The position numbers and the translations under genes were made by a program. This document shows positions 17,840 to 26,733 of a stretch of 62,783 nt of DNA, piece by piece. The notes below the pieces were generated by a model. That model had not been told where the DNA came from. It searched no databases and saw only the letters and a list, made by a program, of their open reading frames with translations. Where the stretch lies: NCBI GenBank assembly GCA_035760965.1, contig DASTRY010000075.1:1-62783 (forward strand). Direction: 5' to 3'. Position 1 is the stretch's first letter, and each line of letters opens with the position of its first letter. Origin of the DNA: JADGHX01 sp035760965 (GTDB lineage: Bacteria; Pseudomonadota; Gammaproteobacteria; Steroidobacterales; Steroidobacteraceae).

Positions 17840-18526
17840 CTAACTCCTTGGCCTGATCAAACCCGCCGGCATCTTGTCGTCGGGGACGTGCAGTGATGCG
17901 TTCCGACGCTTCATCTCCTCGAACACGAGGAACGGCACCTGCGAGCGCGCGTGCTCATCCGAGATGCGATCCTCCGTGCCCCAGTCGAGCTTGTAGAGAT
18001 CGACTGCGCGCCGGCAGCGATTGAGCGCTTCGGTCGCCTGCTTCACGAGAAGGATGTTGTCCATGAACACATCGTCTCGATAGAGCAGCTGCCCTTCGCG
18101 AGCGCGCCGATCCCATTGCCGCAGAATGCCGAGGATGCGCTCGTACTGCGGGCCACTGATCTCCAAGCGAAGCATGACGCTCGGCGACCCCTTCTTCGGC
18201 TCGCGCAGGAACGCGTCGTACGCCTGCGGAGGAATGGCGCCGAACACCGCGCGACGTTTCGCGTCTGCGTAAACACCGACCGCGCCCATTTCGGATTCGT
18301 CCGCGGCGGCGTCCGTCTTCATCAACATCACGAACGAAGGTCCGCTGCCGTCATAGAACACGTCCTGGGACGCGGCGAGCACGAGGAAATGCCGCGTCGT
18401 TTGCGAAGCGGTCCAGCTCGCCTCGCGATCGCACGAATCGGCCGCGACCTCCGCAGTCGCACTCCACGCCACCGCCAGACATATCGAGGCGGTCACGCCG
18501 CGCAGCCACCACCCTGCTCTTCTCAT
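17840..18526 (-). CDS. Exported protein of unknown function in the multicopper-oxidase operon
   Basis: 228 residues with a signal sequence (VTASICLAVAWSATAEVAA) and two Cys in the mature part (SCDREASW and LNRCRRAVDL) that could form one disulfide. A central LRLEISGPQYERILGILRQWDRRAREGQLLYRDDVFMDNILLVKQATEALNRC reads as a papain-like or transglutaminase-like helix-strand region but without a clear catalytic triad, so I make no functional claim. It lies 21 bases after the SCO gene, suggesting it works in the periplasm with the copper enzymes. Confidence 0.65.
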   Translation of the reverse strand: MRRAGWWLRGVTASICLAVAWSATAEVAADSCDREASWTASQTTRHFLVLAASQDVFYDGSGPSFVMLMKTDAAADESEMGAVGVYADAKRRAVFGAIPPQAYDAFLREPKKGSPSVMLRLEISGPQYERILGILRQWDRRAREGQLLYRDDVFMDNILLVKQATEALNRCRRAVDLYKLDWGTEDRISDEHARSQVPFLVFEEMKRRNASLHVPDDKMPAGLIRPRS

Positions 18527-18547
18527 GGCTCCCTCCTCGCCCGCCGC

Positions 18548-19207
18548 TCAGGCGATCTTGCGGAAGCCGTAGAGGGCGCGATCGCGATCGATCTTCTCCT
18601 GCAGCTTGCGGTTGTCGCGCAGCCTTGCCTTGAGCGTCTTCGGTGGATCGGACCACTGGATGTGCTCGAGCACCGTGCGCGTCGACGCGAAGAGGTCGGC
18701 GTGAAACCAGCGCCCGACGGGGTCGTTCACGATCTTCAGCAAGCCGGCGTGCTGCTCGACATCCTCGTCGATGCCGATGTGGTCGTGCGAGAAGAACCGG
18801 TAGCGCAGCGTATCCACGTCGTACCGATCGCCGGTCAAGAACGTCCAGCCCGGCAGGAGCGCGTGATGCATCTCGGCATAGGCTCTGAGCGCGGCCGGAT
18901 CGTCCTGCTCGGGCTTCAAGGAGACGTTCACGAGGAAGAGGTCCTTGCCCATGCGCGGCGCGAGCACCTGATGATGCAGCTCGACCATGCGCTGCGTGGC
19001 GAGCGGACAGTACGTTTCGCAGCTCGCGTACATCATCAGCACCATGACCTGTCTGCCCTTGATCAGGTCGTCGTAGAACCGCACGCGCCGGTCGTCCTGC
19101 GTGCGAAACACGGCGTTCGGAATCAGAGCCGCCATGCGGCTCGCCCCCGGCTTGCAGCACGCACCCGCGGGTTGCCCGAGAGTCGTAAACAGTTCGCGGC
19201 GTTTCAT
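18548..19207 (-). CDS. SCO1/SenC-type copper chaperone, thioredoxin fold
   Basis: 219 residues starting at the ATG that overlaps the multicopper oxidase stop (TAATG). YASCETYCPLAT (Cys63, Cys67) is the CxxxC copper site of SCO proteins, and QHAGLLKIV has the distal His. An N-terminal twin-Arg-free leader with CC near residue 17 is short, so the export route is unclear. SCO proteins deliver copper to cuproenzymes or act as thiol oxidoreductases; here the natural client is the oxidase encoded immediately upstream. Confidence 0.85.
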   Translation of the reverse strand: MKRRELFTTLGQPAGACCKPGASRMAALIPNAVFRTQDDRRVRFYDDLIKGRQVMVLMMYASCETYCPLATQRMVELHHQVLAPRMGKDLFLVNVSLKPEQDDPAALRAYAEMHHALLPGWTFLTGDRYDVDTLRYRFFSHDHIGIDEDVEQHAGLLKIVNDPVGRWFHADLFASTRTVLEHIQWSDPPKTLKARLRDNRKLQEKIDRDRALYGFRKIA

Positions 19208-21156
19208 TAGACCAACCTCCCTGTCTTTGCGCTCTCGCCGTACTGCGGCGGGAGCCCTGCCAGCATGCGACGCTCGTCGATCTCGCGGCGTCGGCGTGTG
19301 AGCTCTGCCACGGAGTCCACGACGTCCCACCGGACCATCATGAAGTCGTCTTCGTGGTTCATGTTGTGGCAGTGGATGAGATACCGCCCGACGAAGTCAC
19401 GGAAGCGCAAGCGGATGACGAGCCGATCCTGACCGGGCAGGCGGTACACGTCGCGCCGGCCCAGCTCCTCGGGCAGGAGCGGAACGTCGTCGACGCTCAC
19501 GATGTTGCCGGCGGCGTCGCGAGTCGTGTGACTCCTCGACATGATCCGTCCTTCCTCGAAGTGGATGTGCACCGGATGGGTCCAGTTGCCCGCGATGACA
19601 TCGTTCGCGAGCGTCCATTCTTCGGAGCTGCCCTTCAGGACTACGTGATCGACGCGGTTGTGGTCGAACACCTGACCGTTGATGCGGAACCGCACCGGAT
19701 CGCCGTCGCGCGTGAACCGCCACGTGAAGCTGCTGTCCGGCACGATCGGAGCGGGCATGGCGATGAGCGTGCTCGGGATCGGCGGTGTGTCCGCCGGGAA
19801 GCTCGGCTCGCGATTGACGACATCGAAACGCATCGCGACGTTCCCGATCGGCAGACCCGGCGCCGGATCCGGCACCGAGACACCGACGAACTGCGCTTGG
19901 GCCTCGCGCAAGTACACGGACGTGCCTGCGGCGAACTGCGAGAAGTCGATGATCACGTCGAAGCGCGACGCCACCGGAATGAGCAGCGGTCGGTTGTTGA
20001 TGACGAACGGGTTCTGCACGAAGTTCGCGTCCGTGGCGATGACCGTCATGGGTTTCTGCTGACCGTCGGGGCCGATGAGGCTCAGATTCCACTCCTTCGC
20101 GACGCCCGTGTTGACGATGCGGAAGCGGTACTTGCGCCGGCGAACGGTGAGCTTCGGCTGGATCTTGCCGTTGATGATCCACTTGTCGACGGGACCCACG
20201 GCGCCGGTGAGGAACGCCTCGGTGCGGCCGTTCGCCGTCGGACAGAACAGCATCGCATGCAGGTGCAGCGGAATATCCGTCACGCCGTAGTAGCCCGGCA
20301 GTCGGAGCGATCCCGGCGTCGGATGCTCGTGTCCCGGGTCCTTGGCGTCGTACAGGATGAACTGGCCGTTCAGGCCCATGTAGTTGTTCGGCGCGGTGAA
20401 CTCGGCGCGATGGTCGTGGTACCAGAACGAGCGCATCGCTTCGCGCGGATCGCCGATGCCGCCGAAGTCGTCCACGCCGGCGTACACGTTCGGATAGTGG
20501 TTGTCCTTCCAGAGGCCCGATCCGAAGAAGTCACCCGCGAACCCATCGCTCTCGGACGGCGTGTGACCGTTGTGCAGATGAATGGTCATCTCGGGGATGG
20601 CCGCCACCGCGTGATCGATCGGCAAGTTGTTTCTGAAACGGACCAGCATGGGCAAGCCGTACTGTCCGAGAAACGTCTGGCCCGGATAGTGGCCGTTGAA
20701 GGTCCAGAGGTACGTTGGCGAGAAATCGCGGTGGAACCGATGCAGCGAGGGCGCCGCGACGCTGTGATAGAAGACGCGCGGCCGGAACCTGTCCCACGCC
20801 TGATGAGCATCGCGCGCCGCTTCGCCCCACGCGATGTTCGCGGTGCGCGTCGGCGCGGGGAACAGTAAGGTCGGCGATGCCGCCTGCGGTATCGGCAGAT
20901 CGTCCACGAACGGTGTCGTTGCGGGACTGTTCGACGGTTGCGTCGCGCACATGGCCGGCGGCGCGACCGGCGGCGAGCCCCCGGTGAGGCTCTGCGCGAA
21001 TACGTCGGTTTTCTTCGACGTGATCACCGCGGCGGCGCCGGCGATGACACTGCCCTTGATGAGGGTTCGTCTGTCTATCGTGAGGGGCTGCGCGTCGCCC
21101 GGGTCGAGCGCGTTCTCCGCGCCGTGCTTCTCCGCTCCCATTGCTGGCTGAGACAT
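19207..21156 (-). CDS. Tat-exported three-domain multicopper oxidase
   Basis: 649 residues. The start ATG at 21156 has GGGAGGA before it; a twin-arginine signal (IDRRTLIKGS) is followed by a spacer. All four copper-binding blocks are visible: HLHNGH (about 193), WYHDH (245), HPVHIHFEEGR, and HCHNMNHEDDFMM (595), the last with type-1 Cys and an axial Met. HLHNGHTPSESDGFAGDFF resembles metal-oxidising and bilirubin-oxidase-like enzymes rather than classic laccases. It would oxidise a phenolic or metal substrate with O2 in the periplasm. The SCO gene follows with a one-base overlap. Confidence 0.9.
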   Translation of the reverse strand: MSQPAMGAEKHGAENALDPGDAQPLTIDRRTLIKGSVIAGAAAVITSKKTDVFAQSLTGGSPPVAPPAMCATQPSNSPATTPFVDDLPIPQAASPTLLFPAPTRTANIAWGEAARDAHQAWDRFRPRVFYHSVAAPSLHRFHRDFSPTYLWTFNGHYPGQTFLGQYGLPMLVRFRNNLPIDHAVAAIPEMTIHLHNGHTPSESDGFAGDFFGSGLWKDNHYPNVYAGVDDFGGIGDPREAMRSFWYHDHRAEFTAPNNYMGLNGQFILYDAKDPGHEHPTPGSLRLPGYYGVTDIPLHLHAMLFCPTANGRTEAFLTGAVGPVDKWIINGKIQPKLTVRRRKYRFRIVNTGVAKEWNLSLIGPDGQQKPMTVIATDANFVQNPFVINNRPLLIPVASRFDVIIDFSQFAAGTSVYLREAQAQFVGVSVPDPAPGLPIGNVAMRFDVVNREPSFPADTPPIPSTLIAMPAPIVPDSSFTWRFTRDGDPVRFRINGQVFDHNRVDHVVLKGSSEEWTLANDVIAGNWTHPVHIHFEEGRIMSRSHTTRDAAGNIVSVDDVPLLPEELGRRDVYRLPGQDRLVIRLRFRDFVGRYLIHCHNMNHEDDFMMVRWDVVDSVAELTRRRREIDERRMLAGLPPQYGESAKTGRLV

Positions 21157-21410
21157 GGCCCTGCGTCCTCCCTGTGCTGACCGATCGTCGTTTACGAGCG
21201 CGTGGATGCTAGAGGCGGCGCTCGCCGTCGAGAAGCGATCAAACGGTCCAGCGGACGGCCGATCCCTTGGATTCAAAAACGATCTAGGACGGCGTATGAG
21301 CGAAGTTGCACGGGTGTAGGAGCGGTCCCACAGCCGCGTGCGCGGCGCACCGCTGGAACGGTGCTGCAATGAGTAGAAAGTGGCGGGGTCTGAACCCAAC
21401 GGAGATGGCA

Positions 21411-21749
21411 ATGAATCGATATCTACCTACGGCGCTCGCGTTAGCGCTCGGCATCGCCTCGGCCACGGCCGCTTGGGCGCAAACTCCGCAAGATCAGAAC
21501 GCGACTCCGCCGAGCAGCACGGCCGAGACGCCGCCCGCGAGCGGCGCGGAGCCGGCAGACGCGTCTTCGCCGCATCAGCGCGAAGCGACGGCGGGCAGCA
21601 AGGGCGCGCACGACAAGCAGATGATGAAGGACTGCATCGCGCGCGAACAGGCGAACAATTCGAGCACGACCGAGGCGCAGGCCAAGAAGGCGTGCAAGGA
21701 GCAGATGAAGCAGATGAGGAAGGATTCGTCCGAAGGGAACAAGTATTGA
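21411..21749 (+). CDS. Small exported protein with conserved Cys pair (KDCIARE...KKACKEQMK)
   Basis: 112 residues: signal sequence ending ATAAWAQ, a Pro/Ala/Ser-rich linker, and a charged helix with two Cys (KQMMKDCIAREQANNSSTTEAQAKKACKEQMKQMRK). Similar short Cys-helix proteins are common and uncharacterised in proteobacteria. The ATG at 21411 has GGAG at 21401; an ATG at 21405 is an alternative. It is divergent from the multicopper oxidase operon and is followed by a clear terminator. Confidence 0.72.
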   Translation: MNRYLPTALALALGIASATAAWAQTPQDQNATPPSSTAETPPASGAEPADASSPHQREATAGSKGAHDKQMMKDCIAREQANNSSTTEAQAKKACKEQMKQMRKDSSEGNKY

Positions 21750-21787
21750 TACGAATACAGGCTGACGTGAATCGCTGAGGGGTGATC

Positions 21788-21822
21788 GGGCGCGGCTGCC
21801 GAGGCGGTTGCGCCCGCTTTTA
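21788..21822 (+). terminator. Intrinsic terminator after the small Cys-pair gene
   Basis: A 13-base left arm starting GGGCGCGGC and a right arm ending TTGCGCCC pair throughout (allowing G-T pairs) around a very short loop, followed by GCTTTTA. Confidence 0.7.
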
Positions 21823-21834
21823 TGCGGCCGCATC

Positions 21835-21937
21835 GCAGCCGCGGCAGTAGCGTTGCAGCCTCGCGGCTGTGCATTGCACTCCTCGCGCCATTGGCATCGC
21901 CGCCCTCGCGGCGCTGGCATTGCAGCCGCGGCAGTAG
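21835..21937. repeat. 16-bp direct repeat pair, 71 bp apart
   Basis: GCAGCCGCGGCAGTAG occurs exactly at 21835-21850 and 21922-21937, in an interval rich in GCAT/TTGCA and CCTCGCG motifs. No gene is evident here. Confidence 0.6.
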
Positions 21938-22032
21938 TTGCTCAACTATCCGAGCGCCCCGCCCTCTCTTGACCTCAAGTCGACTTCAACTCGTAGCATC
22001 GAGCGAGTCGAAGGCAAACGAAGGAGGTCGCG

Positions 22033-22536
22033 ATGAGCTCGGCTACCGAAACGCTGCTGCACGTCGTTGCAATCGGCGTCGGCGCAACGGCGGTGATGGA
22101 CATCTGGGGCGCTCTGCAGAGTCGCCTCTTCGGCGCGCGCCCGATGAGCTACGCCCTCGTGGGACGTTGGCTCGCGCACATGCTGCTGCGCGGCCGGGTG
22201 CGGCACGACGCGATCGCCGCCGCACCACCCGTTCGAGGCGAGCACGCCGTAGGCTGGATCGCCCACTACGTCATCGGCATCGCATTCGCCGCGGTGCTGG
22301 TCGTACTCTGGGGAATCGACTGGGCGCGCAGCCCGTCTCTCGCGCCGGCATTGATCGTCGGAATCGCGACGGTCGTATTTCCGTTCCTGATTCTGCAACC
22401 GGCATTCGGACTGGGGGTCGCGGCTGCGCGCGCGCCGAACCCGAATCAAGCGCGCCTGCGCAGCTTGCTCACGCACACGGTCTTCGGGCTTGGACTCTAC
22501 GTGGTCGCTCGGCTCATCGAGCTGCTGCACTCGTAG
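22033..22536 (+). CDS. DUF2938 family integral membrane protein
   Basis: 167 residues with four or five membrane helices. The opening VVAIGVGATAVMDIWGALQSRLFG and the later GWIAHYVIGIAFAAVLV and FPFLILQPAFGLGVAAARAPNPNQARLRSLLTHTVFGLGLY are the family's conserved blocks. The ATG has GGAGG 7 bases before it. Function unknown. Confidence 0.85.
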   Translation: MSSATETLLHVVAIGVGATAVMDIWGALQSRLFGARPMSYALVGRWLAHMLLRGRVRHDAIAAAPPVRGEHAVGWIAHYVIGIAFAAVLVVLWGIDWARSPSLAPALIVGIATVVFPFLILQPAFGLGVAAARAPNPNQARLRSLLTHTVFGLGLYVVARLIELLHS

Positions 22537-22604
22537 CGTGCACGCTGATTGCCGGGCACGCCGCCTGCTCCGCTCGTACCTATTTGGAGGGCACGTAATG
22601 AGAC

Positions 22605-23876
22605 GTGCCGTGCACCGCGCGCTTGCACTTCGACGCGCACAACCTCCTGCTGATCGGATTTGGGCTGCTCGCACTGCTGGTCGCCTGGCTGCCGCTCTAT
22701 CTGAGCCGCCTGCCTCTCTCGCTGCCGATCGTATGCCTCGCCCTGGGCTTTCTGGCTCTGGCGCAGCCTGGCCTGTTGAGCGGTGCGCGCATCGACCGGC
22801 TGCTGCTCATGGAGCGCCTCACGGAGGCCGTGCTGATCATCGCCGTGCTCGGCGCCGGTCTGAGCCTCGATCGTCCGATCGGGCTGCATCGTTGGGCCTC
22901 CACCTGGCGTCTGCTCGGCATCGCGATGCCGCTCGGCTTCGCGGCCCTCGCGCTGCTCGCCGTGGCGATCGGTCACTTCAGCGTCGCGAGCGCGCTGCTG
23001 ATCGCTGCAGTTCTCTCACCCACGGATCCGGTGCTCGCCTCCGATCTGCGCGTCGGGCCTCCCGGAACCGGCGAGGAAGGCGAGGTCCGCCATGCGTTGA
23101 CCTCCGAAGCCGGTCTCAACGACGGACTCGCCGCGCCGTTCGTGCTTCTCGCGCTCGCGGTCGATCAGGGCACGCGCATCGATGCGATGTGGATCGTCAA
23201 CCACGCGGTCTTCAAGGTTGCGATCGCCATCGTGGTCGGCTGGGTCCTCGGCCGCACGTTCGGCTGGTTCCAGTTCAAAGTACCCGGCATTCGCGATTCG
23301 GACACCGCCGACGGGCTCGCCGCGATCGGTGCAGGATTCTTCGCGTACGGTGTAACCGAAGCACTCGGCGGCTACGGATTCGTGGCCGTGTTTCTCGCAG
23401 CCATCCGCTTACGAGAGTCGAAGCGCGAAGACAAAACGCACGAGCGCATGGTGGAGTTCGCGAGTCAGGTCGAGCATCTCATCGCGATGTGCATCATCGT
23501 CGTGTTCGCTGCTGCTGTGGCCAGCGGTCTTCTGGCCCACTTGACGTGGGCGGACGCGCTGCTCGTCGCGCTACTGCTGCTGGTCGTGCGCCCGCTGATC
23601 GCGTTCGTTTCTTTGCTCGGCACGCCGCATCCATTCCTGTCTCGCGCCGCGACTGCCTTCTTCGGAATTCGTGGCATCGGCACGCTGTACTACCTGATCT
23701 ACGCCTTGCAGAAGACGTCGTTTCCCGAGCAGTCGCGCCTCGTCGCCGTTGCGGGTGCGGCCGTCCTCGCGTCGATCATCCTGCATGGGATCACTGCGAC
23801 TCCGGTCATGAGGCGGCTCGACCGGATCCGGACCGCACACGCCCCGGCGCCGCGCGATCCGCACACAGGCGAATGA
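22605..23876 (+). CDS. CPA1-family sodium/proton antiporter
   Basis: 423 residues, about twelve membrane helices. SPTDPVLASDLRVGPPGTGEEGEVRHALTSEAGLNDGLAAPFVLLAL carries the paired acidic residues (TDP and ...GLNDG) of NhaP/NhaO-type exchangers. Only the GTG at 22605 can start the frame, because an in-frame TGA lies at 22599-22601; the ribosome site GGAGG is 15 bases away, which is long, and an out-of-frame ATG lies between. It moves Na+ or K+ out against H+ in the inner membrane. Confidence 0.85.
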   Translation: MPCTARLHFDAHNLLLIGFGLLALLVAWLPLYLSRLPLSLPIVCLALGFLALAQPGLLSGARIDRLLLMERLTEAVLIIAVLGAGLSLDRPIGLHRWASTWRLLGIAMPLGFAALALLAVAIGHFSVASALLIAAVLSPTDPVLASDLRVGPPGTGEEGEVRHALTSEAGLNDGLAAPFVLLALAVDQGTRIDAMWIVNHAVFKVAIAIVVGWVLGRTFGWFQFKVPGIRDSDTADGLAAIGAGFFAYGVTEALGGYGFVAVFLAAIRLRESKREDKTHERMVEFASQVEHLIAMCIIVVFAAAVASGLLAHLTWADALLVALLLLVVRPLIAFVSLLGTPHPFLSRAATAFFGIRGIGTLYYLIYALQKTSFPEQSRLVAVAGAAVLASIILHGITATPVMRRLDRIRTAHAPAPRDPHTGE

Positions 23877-23894
23877 CGCGTCGAGTGATCCCTG

Positions 23895-24902
23895 CTAGTC
23901 GATACGCTTCTTCGCCACGGCCCACGCCGGATCGGTGCACAGCCCGCAATCCTTGCCGACGAAAGTCTTCGCGGCGCGTGCGTCATGACGCAGCTGCCAG
24001 TCGAGCCACGCCACGACGGCAGCGGCCGCTTTACCGCCGTTCGGCTCCCAGTACGTCCCGCCGTGTCCGACGTTCAGAATATTCCCGACGAACACCGGCA
24101 CCTTGTCGATGCGCGCAAAATCGTCCATGCCGTTCGGGTACGCGATGTCCGTCTCGCCGCCGAGGATGTACAGCGTCGGCGTGTGCAGCGTCTCGAGCAG
24201 CGATTTGGATACCTTCATGCCGCTGATCGAATCCGAACCCCGATTGAAGATGCCGCTGTTCATCACGACGAGCGTCTTCACACGCGGGTCGCCCGCAATC
24301 TGCAGCGCCTGCAATCCGCCGCAGCTGTATCCCGAAATCGCCACCGCCTGCGGATCGATCTTTCGGTAGTACGGGCTCTCCGGAGCGCTGTTCTGCGCGA
24401 GCGCCCAGTCGAGCGCCGCGAGCAGATCCGTTTCATGCGTCGCCGGCGGCGGCAGTGTGCGCGGCGCGCCCGGGCTTGCCGGAGCGGGTGTGACCGGCGG
24501 TGCAGGCGCGGTCGCTCCCGGGCCGGTGCGGATGCGTCCCGGAGCGATCGCGAGGTATCCGTGCGAAGCGATCTCGAGCAGATGCAAGCGGCTGCTCGCG
24601 CCGTCGTTGGAGCATCCGCCGTTTCCAAAAATGTACAACCCGAGCTTGGTGTTCCCGAGCTTGTCCAGTTGTGCCGGCCGATAGACAACGTGATCCGGCA
24701 ACGACGGCGTCTCTTCCTTGAGCGCCGGGAACGGCCCGGTTCCTCGTGTATCGGGGATGGCGGCATGCCGGGCGCGCATTTCCGCCAGTGAGTCGGGTTG
24801 GGAGGCGGGCGGCGCTGACTGCTGGGCAAGCGACCCCTGAAGTGGCGCACCGAGGACGACGGCGGCCAAAACCATTCGAAACGCTCCACCCTGCCGGCTC
24901 AT
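23895..24902 (-). CDS. Exported alpha/beta hydrolase
   Basis: 335 residues; signal sequence VLAAVVLGAPLQGSLAQQ, GGGGGAG before the ATG. The nucleophile elbow is GYSCGG (IDPQAVAISGYSCGGLQAL), an Asp (LYILGGETDIAYPN) and His (VGHGGTYWEPNGG) complete a plausible triad. The dienelactone-hydrolase/BAAT-like fold is clear, the substrate is not; a periplasmic esterase or depolymerase is possible. Convergent with the antiporter. Confidence 0.78.
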   Translation of the reverse strand: MSRQGGAFRMVLAAVVLGAPLQGSLAQQSAPPASQPDSLAEMRARHAAIPDTRGTGPFPALKEETPSLPDHVVYRPAQLDKLGNTKLGLYIFGNGGCSNDGASSRLHLLEIASHGYLAIAPGRIRTGPGATAPAPPVTPAPASPGAPRTLPPPATHETDLLAALDWALAQNSAPESPYYRKIDPQAVAISGYSCGGLQALQIAGDPRVKTLVVMNSGIFNRGSDSISGMKVSKSLLETLHTPTLYILGGETDIAYPNGMDDFARIDKVPVFVGNILNVGHGGTYWEPNGGKAAAAVVAWLDWQLRHDARAAKTFVGKDCGLCTDPAWAVAKKRID

Positions 24903-25077
24903 GACTCCCCCCGCGTGGTTGAATACGGCGGTCGGAATCTAAGCCAGCGGACTCGACGTGTCGATGCGTACCCGGTTTGCCGACCGCCAGCGGCCCGCTT
25001 GCGTCCACTTTCGTCTTGCGCCGACGCGGGCGATTGGCCGAGGCACGATCGCAGCGCCCGGCCGCCGGCAGGCCTCG

Positions 25078-25257
25078 TCACGAAGACCGGCGCGGCAGCA
25101 CGCTGATCTTGCCGCTTCTCTCGAGAAACGCGTCCGCGACTTGGTCCAACCCTTCGATTCCGGATTGGCGCGCGCTTTCCTCGATGTCGCCATCGCTCAC
25201 CGCGACGCCTTTCATGGCGCGCCGATCCTTACCGGCGCCCCATCCCCGCGCGATCTG
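25078..25257 (-). pseudogene. C-terminal fragment of a DUF421 (YetF-like) membrane protein
   Basis: On the minus strand a 60-codon open stretch reads MKGVAVSDGDIEESARQSGI then EGLDQVADAFLERSGKISVL-PRR and a stop. This is the end of the cytoplasmic domain of DUF421 proteins. A stop codon precedes the fragment, the membrane part is gone and no intact copy lies nearby. An ATG at 25215 could make 45 residues. I see nothing else in the gene-free interval 24903-25319. Confidence 0.65.
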
Positions 25258-25319
25258 GATTCACGCGGGCGCACTACTTGCGGGGCGCGAGCGTGGCTTT
25301 CCACCGCGCCCCCGCTCTG

Positions 25320-26438
25320 ATGTCAGCACCTCACGAATCAACTCCGGCGCCGAGGTGGCGGCATGGACTGATCGGGCTCGCGTTGCTCGTGAGTGCCGGC
25401 GCTGCGCTCGCCCAGAATTCCGACACAGCCGCCTCTGGCGCCAAGGATTCACAGCAGAGCGTGCCGAGCGTGGTGAGAGAAGTCGCCGGCGTGCGCCCCG
25501 ATGCGGCGGCGACGCTCGAGCTGGGGCGCCGCTACACGCAATACTTCTCACAGGGCCAGTTGGAGCCGCTCTGGAGCAAGTTCGCGCCCAAGCTGCAGAC
25601 CGTGGTCGGCGGCCGCACGGGGCTCGACGCGTTCCACCTTCGCCTCCGGGAAGAGTCGGGTTTCGAAACGCAGGTGCTGGATGAGCGTGTCGTGCCCTGG
25701 CTGAACGCGAACATCTACAGCCGAACCGCGCGATATTCCCGTGCGAAGACGCCCGTGTGGACTCGCTGGACGCTCGGCAAGGATGAATCGGTGCTCGGCT
25801 TTCTCGTCACCCCCGCGCAGGATCCCGCGCCCAGTGATCGTCTCGACTACACGGATCACGCCACGCTGCGCTTGCCCTTCACCGGCAACTGGTTCGTGTA
25901 CTGGGGTGGGCGAAGCGTCCTCGAGAACGATCACGCCGTCGATCCGCAGCAGCGCTTCGCGTACGACTTGCTGATCGCGCGCGATGGGACGACACATCGC
26001 GGCGCGGGAAAACAGAACGCCGACTACTTTTGCTACGGTCGCCCCATTCTGGCGCCCGCTGCCGGAACAGTGATCGCCGCCGTCGATGGGATCCAAGGCA
26101 ACCGGCCCGGCCTGCTCAACGAAGCGCAGCCGCTCGGCAATCACGTGATCCTCGAGGTCGGTCCGCAGGAGTTCGCATTTCTCGCGCATCTGCACCAAGG
26201 CACCGTGGCCGTCTCGCGTGGCGAGCACGTGCGCGCGGGCCAGCTCCTCGGCAAATGCGGCAACTCCGGTCGCTCGAGCCAGCCGCATCTGCACTTCCAT
26301 TTGCAGACGAGCGCCGAGCCCGGCGCGGGAGTCGGGCTGCCCGCGCAATTTCACGACCTGCTCGTCAACGGAACGCCGCTGTCGAGCGTCGAGCTCACGC
26401 GCGGGATGGTGGTGACGGCGCGCGAAGCAAAGCCGTGA
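25320..26438 (+). CDS. Exported M23-family metallopeptidase (LytM type)
   Basis: 372 residues. A signal anchor (LIGLALLVSAGAALAQ) is followed by a 150-residue domain rich in beta strands, then a LytM domain: THRGAGKQNADYF gives the first His and Asp zinc ligands, HLHFHL the HxH motif near residue 320. GNHVILEVGPQEFAFLAHLHQG is the core strand pair. It would cut peptidoglycan cross-bridges in the periplasm. The ATG at 25320 has no strong ribosome site; GTG 25293 is an alternative. Confidence 0.85.
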   Translation: MSAPHESTPAPRWRHGLIGLALLVSAGAALAQNSDTAASGAKDSQQSVPSVVREVAGVRPDAAATLELGRRYTQYFSQGQLEPLWSKFAPKLQTVVGGRTGLDAFHLRLREESGFETQVLDERVVPWLNANIYSRTARYSRAKTPVWTRWTLGKDESVLGFLVTPAQDPAPSDRLDYTDHATLRLPFTGNWFVYWGGRSVLENDHAVDPQQRFAYDLLIARDGTTHRGAGKQNADYFCYGRPILAPAAGTVIAAVDGIQGNRPGLLNEAQPLGNHVILEVGPQEFAFLAHLHQGTVAVSRGEHVRAGQLLGKCGNSGRSSQPHLHFHLQTSAEPGAGVGLPAQFHDLLVNGTPLSSVELTRGMVVTAREAKP

Positions 26439-26527
26439 GTCGCGGCGGAGCCCCCAAGCTCGGCAGTGCTCCGGCTGCCGCCGGCAGCACGCGGAACATC
26501 GGACCTCGTTCTACCGTTCTCTTGGCT

Positions 26528-26731
26528 GTGACAACGCGGAATCTCGCTCGATCATCCCGCGCGCACCCCTGGTGGCTTTCCTTTCCAGACCAGGAATGCG
26601 CCCACTGCGGGCAGTACTACGCACGCGAAGTGCAGCGGCGGTGCTCCGTCTGCGACGAGGCCTGCTGCCCCTACTGCATCGCCCGCAGACGCGACGAAAG
26701 CGTCTGCCCGGCCTGCAACGCCGAGGGGTGA
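26528..26731 (+). CDS. Small zinc-ribbon-like protein
   Basis: 67 residues from a GTG. It has four Cys pairs: CAHC, CSVC, CCPYC and CPAC, spaced like a double treble-clef or RING-like zinc-binding module (CAHCGQYYAREVQRRCSVCDEACCPYC). It ends 2 bases before the ribosome site/ATG of the first Ku gene, so it may be made with Ku. The start is uncertain. No named function is claimed. Confidence 0.55.
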   Translation: MTTRNLARSSRAHPWWLSFPDQECAHCGQYYAREVQRRCSVCDEACCPYCIARRRDESVCPACNAEG

Positions 26732-26733
26732 CG

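Noticed and set aside
22490..24226. 578-codon plus-strand frame over the antiporter
   Set aside because: Shadow of the antiporter in another frame; no domain and biased residues.
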